Assembly: GCF_004919095.1 (NCBI RefSeq)
Contig: NZ_STGJ01000002.1
Location: 62,001-126,000, forward strand
Direction of reading: 5' to 3'
DNA length: 64,000 nt
Source: Crenobacter intestini
GTDB taxonomy: Bacteria > Pseudomonadota > Gammaproteobacteria > Burkholderiales > Chromobacteriaceae
The notes below the pieces were generated by a model. That model saw nothing but the letters and a program-made list of their open reading frames with translations, was not told the DNA's origin and searched no databases. The position numbers and the translations under genes were made by a program. The number at the start of each line of letters is the position of its first letter. Within the stretch, counting starts at the first letter, position 1. This document shows positions 42,898 to 52,224 of the stretch, piece by piece.

Positions 42898-44802
42898 TTA
42901 GCCCTGCACGGCCTGGCGGACCTGTTCGATGCCGGCCGGGTCGTCGAGCGTGGTCAGGTCGCCCGGGTCGCGTCCCTCGGCCAGTGCCTGGATCGAGCGG
43001 CGCAGCACCTTGCCCGAGCGCGTCTTCGGCAACTGGTTGACGAAGAATACCCGCGCCGGGTTGGCGATCGCGCCGAGCGCCTGCGCGACGCGCGCGATGA
43101 CTTCCTTCTCAAGCCGCTCACGGCTGTCCGGGTCGGCCAGTTGCGAGGGGTCGCGCACCACGGCGAACGCCTGCGGCACCTGCCCCTTCAAGGTGTCGCT
43201 GACGCCGACCACCGCCACCTCGGCGATCGCGCCGTGTCCGGCGACGGCCTCCTCGATCTCGCGGGTGCCCAGCCGGTGGCCGGCGACGTTGATCACGTCG
43301 TCGGTGCGCCCGAGGATGGTGTAGTAGCCGTCCTCGTCCTTGATCCCCCAGTCGAACGACGAATAGACCAGCCTGTCCTTGAACAGGCCGAAGTAGGTCG
43401 ACACGAAGCGTCCGTCCTGCCCCCACACCGTGCTCATGCAGCCTGGCGGCAAGGGCGGCAGCACGCCGATCACGCCCTTCTGGCCGGGGCCGACTTCCTC
43501 GCCGGTGGCCTCGTCGAACAGGCGCACGTCGTAGCCGTAGACCGGCAGGCCGGGCGAGCCGACCTTCACCGGCAGGTCCTCGACGCCGCGGCAGACGGTC
43601 AGCATCGGCCAGCCGGTCTCGGTCTGCCAGTAGTTGTCGATCACCGGTACGCCCAGTTCGCCGGCGATCCAGCTGGCGGTCGGCTCGTCCAGCGGCTCGC
43701 CGGCCATGAAGAGCGCACGCAGGCTCTTGAGGTCGTATTTCTTCAGCCACACCGGGTCCTGCTTTTTCAGCACGCGCAGCGCGGTCGGCGCCGAGAACAT
43801 CACCGTCACCCGGTATTTCTCGACCAGCGACCACCAGACGCCGGCGTCCGGCCGGGTCGGCAGCCCTTCGTACATCAGTGTCGCCATGCCGTTGATCAGC
43901 GGCGCGTACACGATGTAGCTGTGGCCGACCACCCAGCCGATGTCGGACGTCGAGAAGAAGGTCTCGCCCGGGCGGCCGCCGTAGATGTATTCCATGGTCG
44001 ATGCGAGCGCGACTGCGTAGCCGCCGGTGTCGCGCTGCACGCCCTTGGGTTTGCCGGTGGTGCCCGAGGTGTACAGGATGTAGCTCGGGTGGTTCGACTC
44101 GACCCAGGCCACGCAGGCGCGCGCGTCCTGCATGCGCTCGCGCAGTTCGGCGTAGTCGAGGTCGCGGCCGGGCTTCATCATCGGCGGCTCGGCGACGCCG
44201 CGGTTGACGACGATCACCCGCGCGGGCGCCGCGTCGCCGGCGAGCGACAGCGCCTCGTCGACCAGCGGCTTGTACGCGATCACCTTGCCGCCGCGCAGCC
44301 CCGCGTCGGCGGTGACCATCACCTTCGGGCGCGCGTCCTCGATGCGCGTGGCGAGGCTGTGCGAGGCGAAGCCGCCGAACACCACCGAATGGACCGCGCC
44401 CAGCCGCACGGTCGCCAGCATCGCGAACACCGCCTCGGGGATCATCGGCATGTAGATCAGCACGCGGTCGCCGCGGCCGACGCCCTGGGCTTCGAGGATG
44501 GCCGCGAAGCGGGCGACCTCTTCGTACAGTTCGCGGTAGCTGTAAGTCCGCTCGCTGCCGGTCTCGGTCGAGACGTGGATCAGCGCGGCCTGCTCGCCGC
44601 GCTCGGCCAGATGGCGGTCGACGGCGTTGTAGCAGAGGTTGGTCTCGCCGCCGACGAACCAGTCGCGGAAGGGCGGCTGGTCGTAAGCGAGCGCCTGCGT
44701 GAACGGCTTGTGCCAGTGGATGCGTCCGGCCTCGCGCGTCCAGAAGGCGGCGGGGTCGGCAACGGACGCGGCGTGGAAGTCGCGGTAGCTGTGGTGGGGC
44801 AT
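42898..44802 (-). CDS. prpE: Propionate-CoA ligase PrpE (acetyl-CoA synthetase family)
   Basis: 634-residue acyl-CoA synthetase. The N-terminal block FWTREAGRIHWHKPFTQAL and ETNLCYNAVDRHLAERG match PrpE more closely than acetate Acs. The AMP-binding P-loop is YTSGTTGKPKGVQRDTGGYA, the aromatic motif DNYWQTETGWPM, and the C-terminal lysine lies in LPKTRSGKVLRR. It activates propionate (and probably acetate) using ATP and CoA. AGGAG precedes the ATG at 44802; an in-frame TTG/ATG extension to 44871 is rejected. The methylcitrate-cycle genes are not nearby. Confidence 0.85.
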   Translation of the reverse strand: MPHHSYRDFHAASVADPAAFWTREAGRIHWHKPFTQALAYDQPPFRDWFVGGETNLCYNAVDRHLAERGEQAALIHVSTETGSERTYSYRELYEEVARFAAILEAQGVGRGDRVLIYMPMIPEAVFAMLATVRLGAVHSVVFGGFASHSLATRIEDARPKVMVTADAGLRGGKVIAYKPLVDEALSLAGDAAPARVIVVNRGVAEPPMMKPGRDLDYAELRERMQDARACVAWVESNHPSYILYTSGTTGKPKGVQRDTGGYAVALASTMEYIYGGRPGETFFSTSDIGWVVGHSYIVYAPLINGMATLMYEGLPTRPDAGVWWSLVEKYRVTVMFSAPTALRVLKKQDPVWLKKYDLKSLRALFMAGEPLDEPTASWIAGELGVPVIDNYWQTETGWPMLTVCRGVEDLPVKVGSPGLPVYGYDVRLFDEATGEEVGPGQKGVIGVLPPLPPGCMSTVWGQDGRFVSTYFGLFKDRLVYSSFDWGIKDEDGYYTILGRTDDVINVAGHRLGTREIEEAVAGHGAIAEVAVVGVSDTLKGQVPQAFAVVRDPSQLADPDSRERLEKEVIARVAQALGAIANPARVFFVNQLPKTRSGKVLRRSIQALAEGRDPGDLTTLDDPAGIEQVRQAVQG

Positions 44803-44849
44803 GTGTTCTCCTTTGTTGTCGTGCCGCCTGCCGGCAGTCTTGTGTGAAC

Positions 44850-44899
44850 CAAGCATGTGCTTGTCCGACAAAATAAACTTTGCATGCCGTCAGGGTCAA
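44850..44899 (-). promoter_or_regulatory. Candidate prpE promoter with adjacent 14-bp operator-like inverted repeat
   Basis: Minus-strand TTGACC (44899-44894) and TTTATT (44877-44872) are 16 bp apart. The perfect inverted repeat CAAGCA-N2-TGCTTG (44850-44863) lies just downstream at the predicted start. A second palindrome CTGCCGGCAG is at 44828-44837. No regulator is recognised. Confidence 0.45.
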
Positions 44900-45037
44900 T
44901 TCGCGGCGCATCGCTAGCGTGGACAAGCGGCCGGCGCGTTGTACAAAAGAGATTCCAGCACAGCCCAAACGGCTGGCACGTGTCCGCCAAGCTGCGTTAA
45001 TCTGTCGCACATCATGGCAAACAGCACGGTCCCGGAT

Positions 45038-46300
45038 ATGGATATCAAAGAGTACATGCAGGCGGTGGGGCAGGCGGCGCGGCGCGCCAGCCGTGCGACG
45101 GCGCGCGCCGACTCCCGCCAGAAAAACGCGGCACTGATGGCGATGGCCGACGCGATCGAACGCGACGCGGACAAGCTTGTCGCGGCCAACCGCCGCGACC
45201 TCGAGCAGGCGGTCGCCGAAGGCCTGGCGCCGGCGATGCTCGACCGCCTGACGCTGAACCCGCAGACCGTCGCGGGCATGGCCGAGGGCCTGCGCCAGAT
45301 GGCGGCGCTGCCCGACCCGGTCGGCGAGATGGACGACTTCAGCTATCGCCCGTCCGGCATCCAGCTGGGCAAGATGCGGGTGCCGCTGGGCGTGATCGGC
45401 ATCATCTACGAGGCGCGGCCGAACGTGACCGCCGACGCGGCCGGGCTGTGCCTGAAGGCCGGCAACGCGGCGATCCTGCGCGGCGGCTCCGAGGCGTTCC
45501 ACAGCAACCAGGCGATCGCCGCCTGCGTCGCCGAGGGCCTGGCCGCGGCCGGCCTGCCGGCCGACGCGGTGCAGGTGCTCGCGACCACCGACCGTGCGGC
45601 GGTCGGCGCACTGATCACCATGCCCGAGTACGTCGACGTGATCGTTCCGCGCGGCGGCAAGGGGCTGATCGCCCGCGTCAGCGCCGAGGCGCGGGTGCCG
45701 GTGATCAAGCACCTGGACGGCAACTGCCACACCTTCGTCGACGCGCACGCGGACCTTACGATGGCGCTCAAGGTGTGCGACAACGCGAAGACCCAGCGTT
45801 ACGGTACCTGCAACACCATGGAGACCCTGCTGGTGCACGAGGCGGTCGCCGCCGGCTTCCTGCCGGCGATGTGCGCGGTGTATCTGGAGAAGGGGGTCGA
45901 ACTGCGCGGCTGCCCGACGACGCGCGAACTGGTCGGCGACGCGCGGGTGCGCGTGGCGACCGAGGAAGACTGGGACACCGAGTACGCGGCACCGATCCTG
46001 GCGATCCGCGTGGTCGACGGCCTGGACGAGGCGATCGACCATATCAACACGCACGGCAGCCACCATACCGACGCGATCATCACCGGCGACTACGCGAATG
46101 CGCGACGTTTCCTGCGCGAGGTCGATTCAAGTTCGGTGATGGTCAACGCGAGTAGCCGGTTTGCCGACGGCTTCGAGTACGGGCTGGGCGCCGAGATCGG
46201 CATCTCGACCGACAAGATCCACGCGCGCGGGCCGGTCGGCCTGGAAGGGCTGACCAGCCAGAAGTGGGTGGTGCTCGGCGACGGCCAGGTACGCGGCTGA
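45038..46300 (+). CDS. proA: Glutamate-5-semialdehyde dehydrogenase (gamma-glutamyl phosphate reductase)
   Basis: 420-residue enzyme of proline synthesis, reducing gamma-glutamyl phosphate with NADPH. The ALDH-like fold shows [42 protein letters not shown], and the catalytic Cys258 in [20 protein letters not shown] at 45038 gives the usual family length; ATG 45014 upstream adds eight residues and cannot be excluded. Divergent from prpE across about 235 bp. The partner gene proB is not in the window. Confidence 0.9.
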   Translation: MDIKEYMQAVGQAARRASRATARADSRQKNAALMAMADAIERDADKLVAANRRDLEQAVAEGLAPAMLDRLTLNPQTVAGMAEGLRQMAALPDPVGEMDDFSYRPSGIQLGKMRVPLGVIGIIYEARPNVTADAAGLCLKAGNAAILRGGSEAFHSNQAIAACVAEGLAAAGLPADAVQVLATTDRAAVGALITMPEYVDVIVPRGGKGLIARVSAEARVPVIKHLDGNCHTFVDAHADLTMALKVCDNAKTQRYGTCNTMETLLVHEAVAAGFLPAMCAVYLEKGVELRGCPTTRELVGDARVRVATEEDWDTEYAAPILAIRVVDGLDEAIDHINTHGSHHTDAIITGDYANARRFLREVDSSSVMVNASSRFADGFEYGLGAEIGISTDKIHARGPVGLEGLTSQKWVVLGDGQVRG

Positions 46301-46301
46301 T

Positions 46302-48134
46302 TCAGGTGGTGGCTACCGCCTGCGCGCGCAGCCAGGCGGTGGCCTCGCCGGCCGGTGCCGGCCGGCCGAGCAGATAGCCCTGCGCGGCGTCGCAGCCTTG
46401 CGCGGTGAGCCAGGCGAGCTGTTCCGGCGTCTCCAGCCCTTCGGCCAGCGTCTTCAGCCCGAGCGCGCCGGCCATGCGGATCACCGCCTCGACGATCGCG
46501 CGGTCCTCGTGGTCTTCGACGATGTCGGCGACGAAGGAGCGGTCGATCTTCAGACGGTCGAGCCGGAAACGCTTCAGGTAGGACAGCGACGAGTAACCGG
46601 TGCCGAAGTCGTCGATCGACACCCGGATCCCCAGCGCGTGCAGCGCGGCCAGCTGTTCGAGCGCTTCTTCCGGCCTTTGCATCGCGACGCTTTCGGTCAG
46701 TTCGAGTTCGAGCAGCGCGGCGTCGACCGCGTGCGCGTCGAGCGCCCGCGCGATGCGCTCGGCCAGGTCGCTTTGCAGGAACTGCGCGGCGGACAGGTTG
46801 ACGGCGACCGGCACCGGCGCGAACCCTGCCGCCTGCCAGCGCGAGAGCTGGCGCAGCGCCTCCTGCAGCACCCAGTCGCCGATCATCGCGATCAGCCCGC
46901 AGCTTTCGGCCACCGGGATGAACTCCACCGGCGACACCGTCCCCAGATCTTCCGAGTGCCAGCGCAGCAGCGCCTCGAAGCCGAGCAGTTGCTGGCTTCC
47001 GAGCGCGAACTGCGGCTGGTAGTGCAGCGACAATTCGTCCCGCGCGAGCGCTCGGTGCAGCGCGCTCTCCAGCAGCATCTGGCGGCTGGCGCGATCCCGC
47101 AGCGGCGCGCGAAAGCCCCGCCAGGTATTCTTGCCGTCGCGTTTGGCGTCGTACATCGCCATGTCCGCGCTGCGCAGCAGGGTGTCGAAGTCTTCGCCGT
47201 CCTGCGGGTAACAGGCGACGCCGATCGACACCGTCACGCAGATCTCGTGCCCGTCGATGTGGCAGGGCGCGGCCAGCGCGGCGGCCAGCTCGTCAAGCAG
47301 CGCGCCGGCCAGCGGCAGCGTGGTGTCCGGCAGCAGCAGGATGAACTCGTCGCCGCCTTGGCGCGCCGCGCAGTCATGCGCACGCAACTGCGCGCCGATG
47401 CGCGCGGCAAGCAGGCAGAGCAGGCGGTCACCCGCGCTATGGCCGAGCGTGTCGTTCACATGCTTGAAGTTGTCGAGGTCGATAAAGGCCAGCGCGAGCG
47501 GCTGCTGCGCGCTGGCGAGGCTGATCGCATGCTCGGCGCGGTGGGACAGGTACTTGCGGTTGTAGAGGCCGGTCAGCTCGTCGTGTTCGGCGAGGTAGCG
47601 GTTATGGGTTTGTGCCGCCTCGCGTTCGCTGACGTCCTGCACCAGCGAGGTCACGCCGAGTGTCTGGCCGTTTTCGTCGACCAGTGAAGTGTTGAACCAC
47701 TCGCACTGGATCACGCGGCCGTCCCGGTGCAGGTTGGCGTTCAGGCTGTACGAGCCGCCTTGCTGCGCGAGCAGGATGTCGAGCACTTCGCGGCTGACGC
47801 TGTTGCGTACGGTGTCGGGCAGGATGAAGTGCGCGTGTTGGCCCAGCGCCTCGTCGCGGGTGTAGCCGAAGATGCGTTCGGCGGCCGGGTTCCATTCGCG
47901 GACCCTGAACCCTTCGTCCCATTCGACCATGCCCAGCGCCGACTGCTCCCACAGCAACTGGCTGCGCTGCCGGGCGGCGAGCAATTCCGATTCGTCGGTG
48001 TGCCGGAGCCCCGCGGCGTGCGCCGGTTCTGCCGTGCCCGGGTCCCCGGCCTGCGCACGCTGGCTGGGGACAAGCCGCGCCGGCAAGGCGGCCGCGTACT
48101 CAGGAGGCAGGACGTCCGGTTCCATCGGGGGCAT
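46302..48134 (-). CDS. PAS-GGDEF-EAL cyclic-di-GMP signalling protein
   Basis: 610-residue cytoplasmic protein with no membrane helix. A PAS domain covers roughly residues 55-175 (LLWEQSALGMVEWDEGFRVR and ERIFGYTRDEALGQHAHFI), followed by a GGDEF domain with intact GGDEF at 260-264, and an EAL domain with intact EAL at 387-389 in FEALLRW. DDFGTGYSSLSYL and QGYLLGRPAP are also present. Both catalytic motifs look competent, so it could make or degrade c-di-GMP; such tandem proteins are often phosphodiesterases. The start at 48134 has no strong ribosome site. It is 2 bp from the convergent proA stop. Confidence 0.9.
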   Translation of the reverse strand: MPPMEPDVLPPEYAAALPARLVPSQRAQAGDPGTAEPAHAAGLRHTDESELLAARQRSQLLWEQSALGMVEWDEGFRVREWNPAAERIFGYTRDEALGQHAHFILPDTVRNSVSREVLDILLAQQGGSYSLNANLHRDGRVIQCEWFNTSLVDENGQTLGVTSLVQDVSEREAAQTHNRYLAEHDELTGLYNRKYLSHRAEHAISLASAQQPLALAFIDLDNFKHVNDTLGHSAGDRLLCLLAARIGAQLRAHDCAARQGGDEFILLLPDTTLPLAGALLDELAAALAAPCHIDGHEICVTVSIGVACYPQDGEDFDTLLRSADMAMYDAKRDGKNTWRGFRAPLRDRASRQMLLESALHRALARDELSLHYQPQFALGSQQLLGFEALLRWHSEDLGTVSPVEFIPVAESCGLIAMIGDWVLQEALRQLSRWQAAGFAPVPVAVNLSAAQFLQSDLAERIARALDAHAVDAALLELELTESVAMQRPEEALEQLAALHALGIRVSIDDFGTGYSSLSYLKRFRLDRLKIDRSFVADIVEDHEDRAIVEAVIRMAGALGLKTLAEGLETPEQLAWLTAQGCDAAQGYLLGRPAPAGEATAWLRAQAVATT

Positions 48135-48170
48135 GCTCAAACCGTACTCTTGTAAATGTAACGACCGATA

Positions 48171-48500
48171 CTAGCACTCTTTCTTACAGGAAATGCTGTT
48201 CGTCGCCTGTGCCGCCGCCGTGTAACTCCCCAAGTCGTGCACGTCCCGGTAACCCAGGCCGCGCAGCAGCCCGGCCGCGGCGGCCGAGCGCCGGCCGCTG
48301 CGGCAATAGAGCTCGATGCGGCTGCTGCGGTCGGGGGCGTGGCGGACGATCGTCGCCTGCAGCGTGTCCAGCGGCAGGTTGACCGCGCCGGGCAGGTGGC
48401 CCTCGGCGTACTCGGCGGGGGTGCGAACGTCGACAAGCAGCGCGGCGAGCGCGGCGGGGGTACCGGCCAGCAGGGCCAGCGCCAGCAGCAGGGTTTTCAT
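48171..48500 (-). CDS. Secreted rhodanese-like domain protein
   Basis: 109-residue single-domain rhodanese with a signal peptide (MKTLLLALALLAGTPAALA). Conserved parts are VDVRTPAEYAEGHLPGAVNLP and the active-site loop ELYCRSGRRSA with Cys66. Periplasmic single-domain rhodaneses may move sulfane sulfur or detoxify cyanide; the substrate is unknown. AAGG lies upstream of the ATG at 48500. The C-terminus ends in two further Cys (ISCKKEC). Confidence 0.85.
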   Translation of the reverse strand: MKTLLLALALLAGTPAALAALLVDVRTPAEYAEGHLPGAVNLPLDTLQATIVRHAPDRSSRIELYCRSGRRSAAAAGLLRGLGYRDVHDLGSYTAAAQATNSISCKKEC

Positions 48501-48598
48501 GTGCATCCTTCCGGGCGTGTCTTGCACGCACAAGTATTGAATGTGATTGCTATCTGTAAGAAGATACGGCGATCTCAGCCTTTACTTCCGGAGCCGCC

Positions 48599-48940
48599 AT
48601 GTCCTGCCCACCCCGCCGCGTCCTGTTCTGCCTGATGGCCACGCTGGCGGCGCCGGTGTCCGCGGGCGGCCTGCCCTCGCTCGAGTTGATCACCCGTTCG
48701 GCACCGGCGGCCGTGCTCGCCTGCGTCGAGGCGGGCATCGAGGCGTGGCGGATCCCGGATGACTACTTCGAACGCTCGAACAGCGGCCTGCAGCGGCACA
48801 GCCTGCAGTTCTTCAACCCGGCCTCCGGCAATATCGGCTTCCGGCTGGTCGCCGAGCCGGGCGTGCTCAGACTGTTCGAGTATGGCCCAGCCCTTTCCGC
48901 CAAGTGGCGGCGGCTGTTCAGCCGCTGCGCGGGGCTCTGA
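48599..48940 (+). CDS. Hypothetical small secreted protein
   Basis: 113-residue product with a probable signal peptide (MSCPPRRVLFCLMATLAAPVSA) and a short mature domain with two Cys (VLACVEAGIEAWRIPDDYFE and RLFSRCAGL) that could form a disulfide. I do not recognise a family. GGAG precedes the ATG, a terminator follows, and the codon usage matches the neighbours, so a real gene is likely. It is divergent from the rhodanese gene. Confidence 0.65.
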   Translation: MSCPPRRVLFCLMATLAAPVSAGGLPSLELITRSAPAAVLACVEAGIEAWRIPDDYFERSNSGLQRHSLQFFNPASGNIGFRLVAEPGVLRLFEYGPALSAKWRRLFSRCAGL

Positions 48941-48946
48941 CGCGAC

Positions 48947-48973
48947 AAGACCCGGCGGATGCCGGGTCTTTTT
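48947..48973 (+). terminator. Intrinsic terminator after the small secreted protein
   Basis: AAGACCCGGC (48947-48956) and GCCGGGTCTT (48961-48970) form a 10-bp stem with a GGAT loop, followed by TTT. It separates the plus-strand gene from the convergent ccsB; the A-rich 5' side suggests it works in both directions. Confidence 0.85.
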
Positions 48974-48988
48974 CATGGCGCCGCGTGT

Positions 48989-50137
48989 TTACAGGCCACC
49001 GTACGAATGCAGGCCGCTGAGGAACATGTTGACGCCGACGAAGGCGAAGGTGGTGACGAACAGGCCGACCACCGCCCACCACGCCAGCGGCTTGCCGCGC
49101 CAGCCCTTGACCAGCCGCACGTGCAGCCACGCCGCGTAGTTCAGCCACACGATCAGCGCCCAGGTCTCCTTCGGGTCCCAGCTCCAGTAGCCGCCCCACG
49201 CGTCGGCCGCCCACATCGCGCCCAGCACGGTGGCGATGGTGAAGAACAGGAAGCCGATCGCGATCGCCTTGTACATCACCTCGTCGAGCACTTCCGGCGG
49301 GGGCAGGCGGTCGGCGAGCCAGCCGCGCATCACCATCAACTGGGCGATGCCGAGCATGGCGGCGATCGCGAACGCACCGTAGCCGACGAAGTTGGCCGGC
49401 ACGTGGATCTTCATCCACCACGACTGCAGGGCAGGGATCAGCGGCTGGATCTCGTGCGCCTGGCGGTCGAACGCGTACCACACGATGAAGACCACCGCGG
49501 CGCTGATGATCAGCAGCACGAAGGCGCCCATCTGCCGCGCGGCGAACCGCCCTTCGTAGTAGAGGTACATCAGCGCGGTGATCAGGCAGAACAGCACGAA
49601 TACTTCGTACAGGTTGGACACCGGGATGTGGCCGATGTCCGGGCCGATCAGGTAGCTCTCGTACCAGCGGGTGAACAGGCCGGCGAGCCCCATCACCGCC
49701 GCCGCCCAGGTCAGCCCGCTGCCCATCTTTTGCAAGGTCGCCGAGCGCGCGAGCACGCCGGCCCAGTAAGTGAAGGTCGCCAGCACGAACAGCGTGCACA
49801 TCCACATGATCGACGACTGGCTGGAGAGCAGGTACTTGAGCCAGAACGCGTCCTGCGCGCGGGAGAGCTCGTGGTCGTAGACGCCGATCGCGGCCAGCGA
49901 GACGAGGCCGGACAGCGGGAAGTACCAGCGCCAGTCCTTCCAGAACCAGCCAAGGCCGATCAGGCCGAGCGCGGAGCCGGCTAGGATGGCCTCCTCGTAG
50001 ACGTCCATGAAATGGTCGTAGTGCCAGAAGGCCACCGCGCAGGCGATCAGGATAACGACGGCGTACGCCCAGTCGAGCGGGCCGGGTTTGAGCCAGGACG
50101 CGCGCGGGCCCAGGTTGAGGGAATGGCTAGCTTGCAT
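48989..50137 (-). CDS. ccsB: Cytochrome c biogenesis protein CcsB (system II heme handling)
   Basis: 382-residue polytopic protein of the CcsA/CcsB/ResC family. The heme-binding WWD-type segment WGGYWSWDPKETWALIVWL is in the C-terminal third, and flanking His residues occur in external loops (for example IGHIPVSNLYE and IHVPANFVGY). With ResB it delivers and ligates heme to CXXCH motifs of exported apocytochromes. ATG 50137 has GGAG 6 nt upstream; an in-frame TTG at 50149 lies before it. The start overlaps the 3' end of resB by 11 nt. Confidence 0.9.
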   Translation of the reverse strand: MQASHSLNLGPRASWLKPGPLDWAYAVVILIACAVAFWHYDHFMDVYEEAILAGSALGLIGLGWFWKDWRWYFPLSGLVSLAAIGVYDHELSRAQDAFWLKYLLSSQSSIMWMCTLFVLATFTYWAGVLARSATLQKMGSGLTWAAAVMGLAGLFTRWYESYLIGPDIGHIPVSNLYEVFVLFCLITALMYLYYEGRFAARQMGAFVLLIISAAVVFIVWYAFDRQAHEIQPLIPALQSWWMKIHVPANFVGYGAFAIAAMLGIAQLMVMRGWLADRLPPPEVLDEVMYKAIAIGFLFFTIATVLGAMWAADAWGGYWSWDPKETWALIVWLNYAAWLHVRLVKGWRGKPLAWWAVVGLFVTTFAFVGVNMFLSGLHSYGGL

Positions 50138-52151
50138 TGCTTGCTCCAACTTGCTGTTGCAGTGCTGCGTGTTGATGTTCGAAATCGCGGTCGAGGTCGC
50201 GGTTGTGCCGGTTCGACGTCATCGCCAGGTGCATGCGCGCGCCGTGGAAGACTACCCACAGCCTGACTTCACGCACATAGAACATCAGGATGATGCCGAT
50301 GATCAACAACAGCGAACCGAGGTAGACGAGGTCCTTGCCCGGCGAGCGGGTCAGCTGCAGCCCGGACGCCTGTACCTGCTCGAAGCCGGTCAGCTGCAGC
50401 AGGACCGGCGCGCCCAGTTCGTGCAGGGCTGAGCTGGCGACTAGGGTGTCGAGCATGAAGCGGTACTTCGCCTCGTCGACCGGGGCCGGCGCGACGCCGG
50501 CCTGGCGGTCGGCGACGTCCATCACCACCGGCACCGTGCCCTGCAGGATCTTGATATAGGTCTGCGCGATCGCCTGGCGCTTGTCGGCCGGCACCTTGTC
50601 GTCGATGAAGGACTCGAGCGCCGGGAAGCCGCCCTCGGCGAAGCGGGCGAGCACCCACTTCACGCTGTCTTCGAACTGGCGGGATAGCGCGGGGCTGATC
50701 GCACCGCCCGAGAGCGCCTGCGCCGCGGTGCGGCGGGCGATCTCGTCGTACAGTGCCGGGTTGGCGAGCGCGGCGTTCAGGCGCATGAAGCGGTCGACCG
50801 CCATGCCCTCGTCCAGCGGCAGGCGCAGGTACTGGAAGGGCTGGCCGACCTCGGCGCGCACGCCGGTGATCAGGTATTGCCGGCCGTCCTGCGCGATCGG
50901 CGCCATATAGTGGTGGAACTCGCGTGCCTGCCCCTGCTCGTCGCGCAGCTTGTAGGTGATCGACGGGCCGAGGTTGCGCACATGTTTCTCCTTGCGCACC
51001 TCACGCACGTCCTTCATCTTCTGGCCGAAGTCTGTGCTGCCCGGCTGGGTGTCCATGTCCTCGATATTGAACACCTTGAGTTCGCCAAACTCGAGGTTGA
51101 ACGCCTTGTCGCCGAAACGCAGCGGCTGCGACGCCATCGACACGCCCTTGATCGGCACCGGCTTGCCGTCCGGCTGTGCGACGTTCCACGCGTTGAGCGT
51201 CAGCGGCGAGCCGCCGTCGCCGAAGCTGGCCTGGTAGATCGCGACGCCGTCGACGACCAAGGGCTTGTTGACCTCGATGGTCGCCTCGGTCGCCTTGCCG
51301 GTCGCCTTGTCGGTGACGACCAAGTCGCTGGCGAACAGCTTGGGCATGCCGTTGCTGTAGTAGTCGACGTGGAACTTCTTCAGGGTGACGATGAACGGCA
51401 GCTCCTGCACCAGGTAGCCCTTGCCCGCGTTGAGGAACACCACGTCGGCGCTGCGCCCCTCGCCCACGGTCACGTTGCCACGGAACGACAGGTTGCCCGT
51501 GTCCAGCCGGCTTTGCGCCGGGACCTGGCTTTGCGGGACGTCGCGCGTCTCGGGGACGATGCGGCCGGCGAGCTCGGCGAGTTTCAGCGGCAGGTTACCG
51601 TCGAGCAGGCCGCCGATGCAGATGACCACCATCGCGATATGCGCGAAGAAGTAGCCGAGCTTGTTGGCCGAACCCTTCTTGGCGGCGAGCACGACGCTGC
51701 CGTTTTCGCGCCGGAGCTCGCGTACGCTGAAGCCTTCGGCCTGCAGGCGTTGGCTGACCGCTGCCGGGTCGGCGTCGCCGGGCACTTCGCAGCTATGCTG
51801 CATCAGCGAGAGCGAGGTGTCGGACGCCTTTTCGCGGTAGCCCTTCATCTCGCGCACGAAGCCCGGGCCGTTGCGCACGATGCACAGCGTGGTCGACAGC
51901 ACGAGGAAGGCGAGGATGGTCAGGAACCAGCCCGAGTGGTAGACGTCGTAGAGGCCGAGCAACTCGAAGAGCTGGAACCAGAACTGGCCGAACTCGAAGG
52001 CGTAGTTGGGGTAGGGCTCGTTCTGCTTGAGCACCGTGCCGATCACCGATGCGATGGCGAGGATGGTCAGCAGGCCGATCGCGAAGCGCATCGAGCTGAA
52101 CAGCTCGTACAGCCGGTAGGGGAGCGTGGTGTTGCGTTTTTTGGATGACAT
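50127..52151 (-). CDS. resB: Cytochrome c biogenesis protein ResB (Ccs1)
   Basis: 674-residue membrane protein with three N-terminal helices (FAIGLLTILAIASVIGTVLKQ, WFLTILAFLVLSTTLCIV, KLGYFFAHIAMVVICIGGLL), a large periplasmic domain and a last helix near the C-terminus (LVYLGSLLLIIGIILMFYV). This is the ResB/Ccs1 layout of system II cytochrome c maturation. It partners CcsB, encoded directly downstream with overlap, and cytochrome c4 upstream is a probable client. The start is the family's usual STxRFAIxL context. Confidence 0.9.
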   Translation of the reverse strand: MSSKKRNTTLPYRLYELFSSMRFAIGLLTILAIASVIGTVLKQNEPYPNYAFEFGQFWFQLFELLGLYDVYHSGWFLTILAFLVLSTTLCIVRNGPGFVREMKGYREKASDTSLSLMQHSCEVPGDADPAAVSQRLQAEGFSVRELRRENGSVVLAAKKGSANKLGYFFAHIAMVVICIGGLLDGNLPLKLAELAGRIVPETRDVPQSQVPAQSRLDTGNLSFRGNVTVGEGRSADVVFLNAGKGYLVQELPFIVTLKKFHVDYYSNGMPKLFASDLVVTDKATGKATEATIEVNKPLVVDGVAIYQASFGDGGSPLTLNAWNVAQPDGKPVPIKGVSMASQPLRFGDKAFNLEFGELKVFNIEDMDTQPGSTDFGQKMKDVREVRKEKHVRNLGPSITYKLRDEQGQAREFHHYMAPIAQDGRQYLITGVRAEVGQPFQYLRLPLDEGMAVDRFMRLNAALANPALYDEIARRTAAQALSGGAISPALSRQFEDSVKWVLARFAEGGFPALESFIDDKVPADKRQAIAQTYIKILQGTVPVVMDVADRQAGVAPAPVDEAKYRFMLDTLVASSALHELGAPVLLQLTGFEQVQASGLQLTRSPGKDLVYLGSLLLIIGIILMFYVREVRLWVVFHGARMHLAMTSNRHNRDLDRDFEHQHAALQQQVGASNAS

Positions 52152-52165
52152 GGCATTGAGGATGA

Positions 52166-52197
52166 ATAAGGGGGTGCCTGCCCAGGCACCCCCTTAT
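52166..52197 (-). terminator. Hairpin between the cytochrome c4 gene and resB
   Basis: ATAAGGGGGTGCC (52166-52178) is the exact inverted repeat of GGCACCCCCTTAT (52185-52197), a 13-bp stem with loop TGCCCA. The U-tract on the minus strand is only TTATTC, so readthrough into resB may occur. Confidence 0.65.
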
Positions 52198-52224
52198 GAG
52201 TGGGCGTCGCGCAAAAAGTTGCGT

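Noticed and set aside
43118-46066. 982-residue open frame on the minus strand across prpE and proA
   Set aside because: It runs in a shadow frame of prpE and antisense to proA, is Arg-rich and has no domain. High GC produces long spurious frames.
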